From: Nocardioides sp.
GTDB taxonomy: Bacteria > Actinomycetota > Actinomycetes > Propionibacteriales > Nocardioidaceae
DNA: 7,998 nucleotides
Assembly (NCBI GenBank): GCA_023252065.1
Contig: JAHEXO010000074.1
Location: 1 to 7,998, forward strand
Direction: 5' to 3'
A model generated the notes under the pieces. It worked only from the letters and a program-made list of their open reading frames with translations. It was not told the origin of the DNA and ran no database searches. Within the stretch, counting starts at the first letter, position 1, and the number at the start of each line of letters is the position of its first letter. The position numbers and the translations under genes were made by a program. Below, one piece after another: positions 1-4,644 of this stretch.

Positions 1-222
1 GACGGTCGCTCCGGCCACGACCCAGCGTCCGGCGCACCAGGTGGCGTCCCGAGGCATCGCCCGTGAGCCTGCCGGCGCCGGCAGCTCGGCCGGCGTCCAT
101 CGGAGGGTCGGACCCGGCGTTCCGTGGTCGCCGCAGCCGGCCAGGGACGTCACCGCCAGAGCGGCCGCCAGGGCAGACCCGAGCGCGCGTACGGCGAGCC
201 CCGGCGTCCTCACCCGGCTCAC
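1..222 (-). CDS. Putative lipoprotein, N-terminal part (runs off the left edge)
   Basis: Reading the minus strand from a GTG at 222 gives an open frame that continues past position 1. A second in-frame GTG lies at 213, and neither start has a clear Shine-Dalgarno sequence. From the 213 start the protein begins with a short Arg-containing n-region (VRTPGLAVRALG), a hydrophobic Ala/Leu/Val stretch (residues about 10-25), and the lipobox SLAGC with the lipidated Cys at residue 27. This is a standard type II signal peptide, so the product should be exported and anchored to the outer face of the membrane. About 44 mature residues are visible, Pro-, Ala- and Trp-rich (for example LRWTPAELPAPAG), with a further Cys in DATWCAGRW. 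No domain can be recognised in so short a piece, so the function is unknown. The gene is divergent from the FetB-like permease; the 60-70 bp between the two starts must hold both promoters. Confidence 0.72.
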   Translation of the reverse strand, partial: MSRVRTPGLAVRALGSALAAALAVTSLAGCGDHGTPGPTLRWTPAELPAPAGSRAMPRDATWCAGRWVVAGATV

Positions 223-240
223 GCTAGCCGCGCTCGGGCC

Positions 241-266
241 GGCGGACCGGGTAGGCGGACCGGGTA
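241..266. repeat. Perfect 13-bp tandem duplication in the divergent intergenic region
   Basis: The unit GGCGGACCGGGTA occurs twice head to tail (241-253 and 254-266) and is followed by the first four bases of a third copy (GGCG). It lies between the divergent starts of the lipoprotein gene and the permease gene. The second copy ends in the in-frame TAG (265-267) that limits how far upstream the permease can start. It may be a replication-slippage duplication or a pair of direct binding half-sites. Confidence 0.8.
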
Positions 267-282
267 GGCGAGACTGTGCCCC

Positions 283-1026
283 GTGCAGGGGATCGCGTCG
301 TACGCCGGCTTCGGGGCCGGCCTGCTCGCGGTCACCGGCCTCACTGTGCTGGCCGCGCGGCTCGGCAGGATCGGGCTGGGGTGGTTCCCCCTCGTCGTGG
401 TGGTCCGCGCAGCCGTGCAGCTGAGCGTGGTCGCGCTGCTGCTGAAGGGAATCCTGTCCTACCCGAGCACGGTCGTGGCGTTCATCGTGCTGATGCTCAC
501 CACCGCCTCGTGGACCTCCGCCCGCCGCACCTCCGAGCTCTGGCACGGCCGCCGGATCGCTGTGACGGGTGTGCTCACCGGGGCCCTGAGCGCCCTCGTC
601 GTGGTCTTCGCGCTGGGCCTGGTCCAGCTCGAGGTGCGCAACCTGGTCGCCGTGGCCGGGATCATCATCGGCAACTCGATGAGCGCCGCCACCCTGTCCG
701 GCCGCAACTTCCGGCGTGCGTCCCGAGCGCGCCGTGACGAGGTGGAGGCGTGGCTGTCGCTGGGCGCCACGGCGAGCCAGGCCCACGAGGAGATCGGTCA
801 CGAGTCGGTCCGCGAGTCGCTCCTGCCCACCCTCGACCAGACGAAGTCCACCGGCTTGGTCACCCTGCCCGGAGCCTTCGTCGGAGCGCTGTTCGGTGGC
901 GCGTCACCGGTCGTCGCCGCCCAGTTCCAGCTGGTCGTGCTGGCCGGCGTCGCGCTGGCGATGGTGCTGACCGGGATCGTGGTGACCCGCATGGCCGGGC
1001 ACACGCCGTACGTCGTCGAGGGTTAG
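283..1026 (+). CDS. fetB: FetB/UPF0014-family ABC transporter permease
   Basis: A 247-residue membrane protein of the UPF0014 (YbbM/FetB) family, whose E. coli member pairs with the ATPase FetA in iron export and resistance to oxidative stress. Hydrophobic segments at roughly 6-26, 34-56, 62-78, 93-113, 118-134, 190-207 and 211-235 suggest about seven membrane helices. Family signatures visible are GNSMSAATLSGRNF (130-143), the cytoplasmic EAWLSLGAT segment (155-163; its form suggests the loop that contacts an ATPase), DQTKSTGLVTLPGAFVG (185-201), GGASP (205-209) and AAQFQ (212-216). The length is close to the family norm, so the gene looks intact. Start: GTG at 283; an in-frame TAG at 265-267 excludes longer versions, and the only ribosome-binding candidate is a weak GGCGAG at 267-272. 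No fetA-like ATPase gene lies on either side in this window. The family assignment is firm; the substrate (iron or another metal) is inferred. Confidence 0.88.
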   Translation: MQGIASYAGFGAGLLAVTGLTVLAARLGRIGLGWFPLVVVVRAAVQLSVVALLLKGILSYPSTVVAFIVLMLTTASWTSARRTSELWHGRRIAVTGVLTGALSALVVVFALGLVQLEVRNLVAVAGIIIGNSMSAATLSGRNFRRASRARRDEVEAWLSLGATASQAHEEIGHESVRESLLPTLDQTKSTGLVTLPGAFVGALFGGASPVVAAQFQLVVLAGVALAMVLTGIVVTRMAGHTPYVVEG

Positions 1027-1062
1027 GCGCATGCCTGTCGGGAGACGGGGCACGGGCCCGGC

Positions 1063-1455
1063 ATGGGTGCCGTCCTCGTACCAGTCGTTCTGATCGCGAT
1101 CGTGCTCGTGCTCGGGGTCCTCGCGCTGCGCGCCTTCACCGGGCGGGAGGTCGACCACGGCGACGAGCTCCAGCTCGACCACCGGCACAGCGTGCGCTAC
1201 CAGGTGCCGCCGGGCCAGGACCCGGCCGCCGTGCTGCACCACCTGCAGTCCGAGGGGTACGACGTCTCGCCGGACTCCGCGCCCGGTCCGTCGTCGCCGA
1301 TCCTCATCATCGGGACGCAGGACGCGACCATCGTCGACCGGGAGTACCTCCGGCGCACGATCGTCGCCTTCGACGAGACGAACGTGAACCCCGAGGAGAG
1401 CGGCCCGGTGGTCGACCGGCCGCCCATCCGGTTCCTCGACGAGCAGGACGCGTGA
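1063..1455 (+). CDS. Small single-pass membrane protein of unknown function
   Basis: A 130-residue protein I cannot assign to a named family. Residues 3-25 form one strongly hydrophobic helix (AVLVPVVLIAIVLVLGVLAL). Arg23 and Arg28 just after it suggest, by the positive-inside rule, that the C-terminal part is cytoplasmic. The soluble part has a strand-helix-strand pattern: SVRYQVPP (43-50), a helix around 53-65 (DPAAVLHHLQSEG), a flexible Pro/Ser-rich loop (69-79) and ILIIGT (80-85). A charged tail ends in DEQDA. The start is well fixed: in the 13 codons after the permease stop, which is in the same frame, ATG at 1063 is the only start codon. The ribosome-binding candidate is GGAGACGGGG at 1041-1050. 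It follows the permease by 36 bp on the same strand and may be cotranscribed, although it does not resemble an ABC ATPase. Confidence 0.78.
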   Translation: MGAVLVPVVLIAIVLVLGVLALRAFTGREVDHGDELQLDHRHSVRYQVPPGQDPAAVLHHLQSEGYDVSPDSAPGPSSPILIIGTQDATIVDREYLRRTIVAFDETNVNPEESGPVVDRPPIRFLDEQDA

Positions 1456-1480
1456 CCCTGCGGGATCCGACGGGCAGGGT
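1455..1480. terminator. Candidate two-way terminator between convergent genes
   Basis: A perfect 7-bp inverted repeat, ACCCTGC (1455-1461) and GCAGGGT (1474-1480), has a 12-nt loop. It fills the whole 25-bp gap between the stop of the small membrane protein gene (TGA 1453-1455) and the stop of the AhpD-like gene (complement of 1481-1483). There is no T-run on either side, which is common for actinobacterial terminators. Position and symmetry support the call; activity is inferred. Confidence 0.5.
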
Positions 1481-1849
1481 TCAGACCGGAGCGGGCTCCC
1501 GGGCCTGGGCGAACTCGCAGAACGCGGCGTAGGCCCGCGGCCCGTAGATGGTGGCGGGGCCACCCTTCATCAAGAAGGTGACGCCGATCGCCTCGGCGGC
1601 CTCCTGGCACGAGGCACCCGCCTTCGCGGCGGCCTCGGCGTGCGAGGCGATGCAGCCGTCGCAGCCCTCGACCACGCCGATCGCGAGCGCGATCAGCTCC
1701 TTGGTCCGGGCGTCGAGCGCGCCCTCGGCAAAGGAGGCGTGATGCAGCTCGCGGAACCCCTTGTAGACGTCGGGGATGGCCCGGCGCAGCTCGCGGTGCA
1801 GCGGGGACAGCTCCTCGAGCACGGCACGGCCGTGACCATGAGCGGACAT
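1481..1849 (-). CDS. AhpD-like carboxymuconolactone decarboxylase-family protein
   Basis: A 122-residue protein of the CMD/AhpD superfamily. The core reads ELIALAIGVVEGCDGCIASH. Cys63 and Cys66 form the CxxC redox pair, His70 follows, and Glu51 lies 12 residues before the first Cys. This matches the spacing of the mycobacterial AhpD proton-relay set (Glu118, Cys130, Cys133, His137), so a thiol-dependent peroxidase or disulfide reductase activity is plausible. No signal peptide or membrane segment is seen, so it should be cytoplasmic; members of this family oligomerise. Additional cysteines are Cys81 and Cys111. Start: ATG at 1849 is preceded by a strong GAAGGAG (1856-1862) with 6-nt spacing. 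It lies 51 bp downstream of the PPOX-like gene on the same strand with no obvious promoter between, so an operon is likely. Family and active-site calls are firm; the natural substrate is unknown. Confidence 0.87.
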   Translation of the reverse strand: MSAHGHGRAVLEELSPLHRELRRAIPDVYKGFRELHHASFAEGALDARTKELIALAIGVVEGCDGCIASHAEAAAKAGASCQEAAEAIGVTFLMKGGPATIYGPRAYAAFCEFAQAREPAPV

Positions 1850-1900
1850 CTCGGTCTCCTTCTCTCGAGGTCCTCTGCAGCTTCGATCGCATCCGACCGG

Positions 1901-2341
1901 TCAGTCGCTGCCCTGCCCCTCCTCGGACTCGTCGAGCTGGAGCCGGAAGAAGCGGCCGGTCACGGTCTCCGGGACCAGCTCCACCACGTCGTACTTGAGC
2001 GTCGGGACCCAGGGGTGCAGCGGCAGGGACTCCACCCGGTGCTCCTCGTCCTCCTCGAGCTGGCGCAGGTGGCCGCGCGCGACCACCGACCAGGCGGTGT
2101 GGTCGTCGTGCCAGTCGATCTCGAGCGCTACCGCGGAGTGCATCGCGGCGGCGAGCAGCTTGTTGCCGGACGCCGTCCGGAACAGCATCGCGCGCTCGTC
2201 GCAGACGTAGTTGATCGGGACGATGTGCACCTCGTCGACCAGGCGGTAGGCGAGCCTGCCGAACTCCTCGGCCTCGAGCAGCTCCCAGCACTCGTCGTCG
2301 CTGAGGGTGGTGACCGGGTCTTGGTCTGTGCTGGAGGTCAT
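1901..2341 (-). CDS. PPOX/NimA-like FMN-binding split-barrel protein
   Basis: A 146-residue protein of the pyridoxamine 5'-phosphate oxidase-like split-barrel superfamily, closest in pattern to the small NimA-like (Pyridox_ox_2) group. The diagnostic stretch is residues 28-62: GRLAY, then DEVHIVPINYVCD, then FRTASGNKL. The Arg-Thr-Ala-x-Gly-Asn-Lys segment typically contacts the flavin phosphate. ALEID (72-76) and WSVVARGHLR (84-93) are further barrel strands. The acidic tail (DESEEGQGSD) is unremarkable. The protein is probably cytoplasmic and redox-active; FMN is the likeliest cofactor, but F420 or heme cannot be excluded. Start: ATG at 2341, chosen because GGGAGC (2347-2352) sits at ribosome-binding distance and homology begins soon after it. 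The frame stays open upstream to 2569, but that extension is low-complexity Arg/Pro/Gly sequence. It is the first gene of a probable two-gene operon with the AhpD-like gene and lies downstream of a DosR-like box. Confidence 0.85.
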   Translation of the reverse strand: MTSSTDQDPVTTLSDDECWELLEAEEFGRLAYRLVDEVHIVPINYVCDERAMLFRTASGNKLLAAAMHSAVALEIDWHDDHTAWSVVARGHLRQLEEDEEHRVESLPLHPWVPTLKYDVVELVPETVTGRFFRLQLDESEEGQGSD

Positions 2342-2364
2342 GGCTGCTCCCGATGAAGCGCGGG

Positions 2365-2382
2365 CCCTCCGCTGTCGGAGGG
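2365..2382. repeat. Perfect hairpin in the 5' leader of the PPOX-like gene
   Basis: CCCTCCG (2365-2371) and CGGAGGG (2376-2382) form a perfect 7-bp stem with a 4-nt loop. It lies between the predicted transcription start (about 2385, minus strand) and the ribosome-binding site of the PPOX-like gene (2347-2352). In the transcript one arm contains CCUCC and the other GGAGG, so the second arm resembles a Shine-Dalgarno sequence held in a stem. It could stabilise the message or affect translation. Confidence 0.45.
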
Positions 2383-2391
2383 GTTGTCTCG

Positions 2392-2435
2392 ACCGTACGG
2401 CGCGTGCTCGCGGGCCGCTCAGGGCCATTGGTCCC
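2392..2435 (-). promoter_or_regulatory. Candidate DosR/DevR-type promoter of the PPOX-AhpD operon
   Basis: On the minus strand, GGGACCAATGGCCC (complement of 2422-2435) matches 11 of 14 positions of the DosR core box GGGACTWWAGTCCC known from mycobacteria. Downstream, TACGGT (complement of 2392-2397) fits an actinobacterial TANNNT -10 element. If transcription starts about 7 nt further on, near 2385, the box is centred at about -43. This is where DosR boxes overlap the -35 region of activated promoters. No normal -35 hexamer is present, as expected for an activator-dependent promoter. The pattern is seen; the regulator is inferred. Confidence 0.45.
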
Positions 2436-2511
2436 CGAGCCCTGGTCCGGTCGTCCGCCCCATCCGTCGGCGGGCACGGACCTCGGCGGACAAGCGGGAG
2501 CCAGCGGCGAC

Positions 2512-2528
2512 TCACCCTGGGCGGGTGA
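2512..2528. promoter_or_regulatory. 17-bp palindrome TCACCC-N5-GGGTGA upstream of cardiolipin synthase (putative operator)
   Basis: Perfect 6-bp arms TCACCC (2512-2517) and GGGTGA (2523-2528) flank five bases. The site lies in the intergenic region about 35 bp before the leader ORF and 73 bp before the synthase start. The same arms with the same 5-bp spacing recur at 4093-4109 before the small-gene pair. It is probably the binding site of a dimeric regulator that is not encoded recognisably in this window. Confidence 0.45.
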
Positions 2529-2563
2529 CGCTTCGCCGGGCCGCTGTGGCCGAGGCTGGGCCC

Positions 2564-2605
2564 ATGCACCAGACCCTGCGTCCGACCGCTCGGGCCCCGC
2601 GATGA
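2564..2605 (+). CDS. 13-codon leader ORF overlapping the cardiolipin synthase start
   Basis: ATG at 2564 opens a 13-codon frame (MHQTLRPTARAPR) whose TGA (2603-2605) overlaps the ATG of the synthase (2602-2604) as ATGA. A GAGG ribosome-binding candidate (2552-2555) lies 8 nt before the leader ATG. By contrast, the bases just before the synthase ATG (CGGGCCCCGCG) contain no Shine-Dalgarno sequence. This arrangement suggests that ribosomes finishing the leader re-initiate on the synthase, so the two are translationally coupled. The peptide is Arg-rich and basic, with no known homologue that I can name. It may have no role as a peptide. There is no run of one amino acid that would suggest classical attenuation. 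Confidence 0.45.
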   Translation: MHQTLRPTARAPR

Positions 2606-4068
2606 GCGGGATCGACTGGGCAGCCCTCATCGCGGGACTGCTGGCGATCGGCACCTTCGTGGTCAAGGTGGTCGCGCTGGGCGTGATCCCCCGCAACCGC
2701 AAGCCGTCGGCCGGGCTCGCCTGGCTGATGCTCGTGCTGCTGTCGGTCCCGCTCGGACTGATCGGCTTCGCGCTCTTCGGCCGTACCTCGGTCGGCTCGA
2801 AGCGGCGGCTGCAGCAGGAAGCGGCCAACCGCGAGATCGGGGCGCGGACCGCTGACGTGCCCGACATGCCCGCCGGCCTGGTCGGCCCGCCGTACCTCGC
2901 GACCTCGGTGCGCCTCAACCGCGCCCTCGGCGCGCTGCCGATGATCGGCGGCAACACCATCGAGTACCTGCCCGACTACAACGCGACCATGGGGATCATG
3001 GCCGACGCGGTGCGGGCCGCCGAACGCTACGTGCTCGTGGAGTTCTACATCTCGGCCTGGGACGACGTCACCGACCCGGTCCTCACCGCGATGGCCGAGG
3101 CCGCTGAGCGCGGGGTGGAGGTGCAGTTCCTCTTCGACCACCTCGGCTCGCGCGGGATCCCGGGCTACAAGGACTTCGTCAAGCGCCTCGACGAGACCAA
3201 GATCGCCTGGTATCCGATGCTTCCGCTTCACCCCCTCAAGGGCACCTGGCGCCGACCCGACCTGCGCAACCACCGCAAGCTGCTCGTCGTCGACGGGCTC
3301 GTGGGCTTCATGGGGTCGCTCAACCTGATCGAGGCCGGCTACAACAAGCCGAAGAACCACGAGTCGGGCCGGCACTGGGTCGACCTGATGATGCGCGTCG
3401 AGGGTCCGACCGTCACTGCCCTCGAGTCGGTCTTCGCGGTGGACTGGGAGAAGGAGTCCGGCGACCTGCGCGAGGTCCGCCCCCACGCCCGAACCGAGGC
3501 GGCCCTGAGCGCCGAGGGCGTGTGCGCACAGGTCCTCCCGTCCGGGCCGGGTTTCGCGATGGAGAACAACCTGCGCCTCTTCAACACCCTCATCTACGGC
3601 GCCCAGCGTCGGCTCTCCCTGACCAGCCCCTACTTCGTGCCCGACGAGTCGCTGCTCTACGCCGTCACCACAGCCGCCCAGCGGGGGGTCGACGTCGAGC
3701 TGTTCGTCAGCGAGGAGTCCGACCAGTTCATGGTGGGTCACGCCCAGGCGTCGTACTACCGCGCACTCCTGGAGGCCGGCATCAAGATCTGGCTCTACCC
3801 CGCGCCGGCGATCCTGCACTCCAAGCACTTCACCGTCGACGACGACGTCGCGGTGATCGGGTCCAGCAACATGGACCTGCGGAGCTTCGGGCTCAACTAC
3901 GAGATCATCACGATGCTCGTCGGTGGTGACGCCGTCCCCCGGCTGCGTGAGATCGAGGACTCCTACCGCGCCGTATGCCGGCAGCTCACGATGGAGGAGT
4001 GGGGCGGGCGCTCCAACGGTGCCACGTACGTCGACACCGTGATGCGACTGACCTCCGCCCTTCAATGA
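2602..4068 (+). CDS. cls: Cardiolipin synthase, two-HKD phospholipase D family
   Basis: A 488-residue membrane-bound enzyme expected to make cardiolipin by phosphatidyl transfer at the cytoplasmic membrane. It has two N-terminal membrane helices (about 5-28 and 38-60), then two PLD catalytic halves. The first HKD motif is His224-x-Lys226-x4-Asp231 followed by GSLN (238-241). The second is His406-x-Lys408-x4-Asp413 followed by GSSN (420-423). Other family marks are the YLPDYNATM region (122-130), EFYISAWDD (147-155) and SPYFVPDESLL (342-352). Length and domain order match bacterial ClsA-type enzymes, and all catalytic residues are present. Start: ATG at 2602, where the first membrane helix begins; the frame is open back to 2353, but that sequence is Arg/Pro/Gly-rich. 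There is no Shine-Dalgarno sequence, but a leader ORF overlaps the start. Most characterised actinobacterial cardiolipin synthases are of the CDP-alcohol type, so this may be a second pathway or use a related phospholipid. Confidence 0.9.
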   Translation: MSGIDWAALIAGLLAIGTFVVKVVALGVIPRNRKPSAGLAWLMLVLLSVPLGLIGFALFGRTSVGSKRRLQQEAANREIGARTADVPDMPAGLVGPPYLATSVRLNRALGALPMIGGNTIEYLPDYNATMGIMADAVRAAERYVLVEFYISAWDDVTDPVLTAMAEAAERGVEVQFLFDHLGSRGIPGYKDFVKRLDETKIAWYPMLPLHPLKGTWRRPDLRNHRKLLVVDGLVGFMGSLNLIEAGYNKPKNHESGRHWVDLMMRVEGPTVTALESVFAVDWEKESGDLREVRPHARTEAALSAEGVCAQVLPSGPGFAMENNLRLFNTLIYGAQRRLSLTSPYFVPDESLLYAVTTAAQRGVDVELFVSEESDQFMVGHAQASYYRALLEAGIKIWLYPAPAILHSKHFTVDDDVAVIGSSNMDLRSFGLNYEIITMLVGGDAVPRLREIEDSYRAVCRQLTMEEWGGRSNGATYVDTVMRLTSALQ

Positions 4069-4087
4069 CGGTCGCTCGAGGCGCACC

Positions 4088-4114
4088 CTCCATCACCCGG
4101 CACGGGTGATGGAG
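4088..4114. promoter_or_regulatory. Perfect 12-bp inverted repeat containing TCACCC-N5-GGGTGA
   Basis: CTCCATCACCCG (4088-4099) and CGGGTGATGGAG (4103-4114) form a perfect 12-bp stem with a 3-nt loop, located 20 bp after the synthase stop and 12 bp before the next gene. Its core (4093-4109) repeats the 17-bp palindrome found upstream of the synthase, which favours an operator. It could also terminate synthase transcription, or as RNA it could pair with the GGAG at 4111-4114, the only ribosome-binding candidate for the ATG at 4126. There is no T-run. The three readings are not exclusive. Confidence 0.55.
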
Positions 4115-4125
4115 ACCCGCCCGCG

Positions 4126-4380
4126 ATGGAGCACAGTCACACCATGCCGCCACCAGGAGGGCAGCCGTCCGCCGCGGTCGTCCAGATCACCTGCGACAGC
4201 GTGCTGCCCGCAGGCGAGCGGGCGGAGTTCGATGGCTGGGACGTCCGGACGAGTGGAGGTACGACGGTGCTCACCGCGCGCGGTGTCGACCAGGCCGCCC
4301 TGCACGGCGCACTCGACCGTCTCTCCCGGCTGGGCCTGCACGTCGTGGAGGTCAGCCGCCGGCCCAAGGGCAGGTCATGA
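4126..4380 (+). CDS. Small protein of unknown function, first of an overlapping pair
   Basis: An 84-residue protein that I do not recognise. After a flexible N-terminus (MEHSHTMPPPGG, with two His) it shows a strand (VVQITC, 18-23), further strands around 38-41 and 46-51 (TTVLTARG), a helix (55-69, QAALHGALDRLSRLG) and a final strand (LHVVEVSRR, 71-79). This looks like a small alpha/beta domain ending in strand-helix-strand. Its C-terminal half aligns without gaps to that of the next gene over 19 residues, with shared Leu, Arg, Gly-Leu and Val positions, so the two may be distant paralogues. No signal peptide or membrane helix is present; it is probably cytoplasmic. Start: ATG 4126 has GGAG at 4111-4114 (11-nt spacing); the in-frame ATG at 4144 is an alternative with GGAG at 4128-4131. 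Its stop overlaps the next start. Confidence 0.7.
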   Translation: MEHSHTMPPPGGQPSAAVVQITCDSVLPAGERAEFDGWDVRTSGGTTVLTARGVDQAALHGALDRLSRLGLHVVEVSRRPKGRS

Positions 4381-4628
4381 CCCGCATCCAGATCCGGGTG
4401 GTGGGTGACCTCGGTGGCTACGGCCGGTCGCTCTTCGAGGGGTTCACCTCGATGGTCGAGCCCGTCACCACGACCCTGGTGGGCGACGTGGCCGACGACG
4501 TGGAGCTGGCCGCTCTGCGCCACCGGATCCGCGACGCCGGGCTGGAGCTGGTGAGCATCCGGGAGCTCTCCGACGACCTGGACGCCGACGCGGAGGCGGA
4601 GCCGCCCGCCGACGAGACCGAGTCCTGA
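4377..4628 (+). CDS. Small protein of unknown function, second of an overlapping pair
   Basis: An 83-residue protein that I do not recognise. Predicted order: strand RIQIRVVG (3-10), a Gly-rich turn and probable helix (LGGYGRSLFEGFTSM, 12-26), strand TTTLVGDV (31-38), helix 42-54 (VELAALRHRIRDA) and strand LELVSIREL (56-64), then a very acidic disordered tail (DDLDADAEAEPPADETES). This resembles a ferredoxin-like or ACT-like half-domain, but that is only a fold guess. Its ATG overlaps the TGA of the previous gene (ATGA, 4377-4380), so the two are almost certainly translated together and may form a complex. An AGG at 4372-4374 is the only weak ribosome-binding candidate, which fits coupling. 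The basic end of its partner (SRRPKGRS) and its own acidic tail could help them interact. The next gene is convergent and starts only 16 bp away from this stop. Confidence 0.78.
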   Translation: MTRIQIRVVGDLGGYGRSLFEGFTSMVEPVTTTLVGDVADDVELAALRHRIRDAGLELVSIRELSDDLDADAEAEPPADETES

Positions 4629-4643
4629 CCGCGCGTCGCGGTC
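4627..4643. terminator. Candidate two-way terminator between convergent genes
   Basis: GACCGCG (4627-4633) and CGCGGTC (4637-4643) make a perfect 7-bp stem with a 3-nt loop. It overlaps the stop of the second small gene (TGA 4626-4628) and ends two bases before the stop of the LuxR-type gene (complement of 4645-4647). No T-run follows on either strand. Its placement mirrors the inverted repeat at 1455-1480. Confidence 0.45.
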
Positions 4644-4644
4644 G

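Noticed and set aside
2342..2569. An N-terminal extension of the PPOX-like protein to 222 residues
   Set aside because: The extension is Arg/Pro-rich and runs through the promoter elements, while ATG 2341 has a ribosome-binding site and fits the family length.
2353..2601. An N-terminal extension of the cardiolipin synthase to 571 residues
   Set aside because: The added 83 residues are Gly/Pro/Ser/Arg-rich, cross the putative operator, and precede the normal first membrane helix of the family.
1197..2960. A 587-codon minus-strand open frame crossing several genes
   Set aside because: It overlaps the AhpD-like and PPOX-like genes in another frame and gives low-complexity Arg/Pro/Gly/Ser sequence. 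It is open only because stops are rare at this base composition.
2512..4086. A long open frame (524 codons) on the minus strand opposite the cardiolipin synthase
   Set aside because: Its translation is rich in Val, Asp, Glu, His and Arg without any domain pattern, as expected for the complement of a GC-rich gene. The plus-strand frame has both HKD motifs intact.
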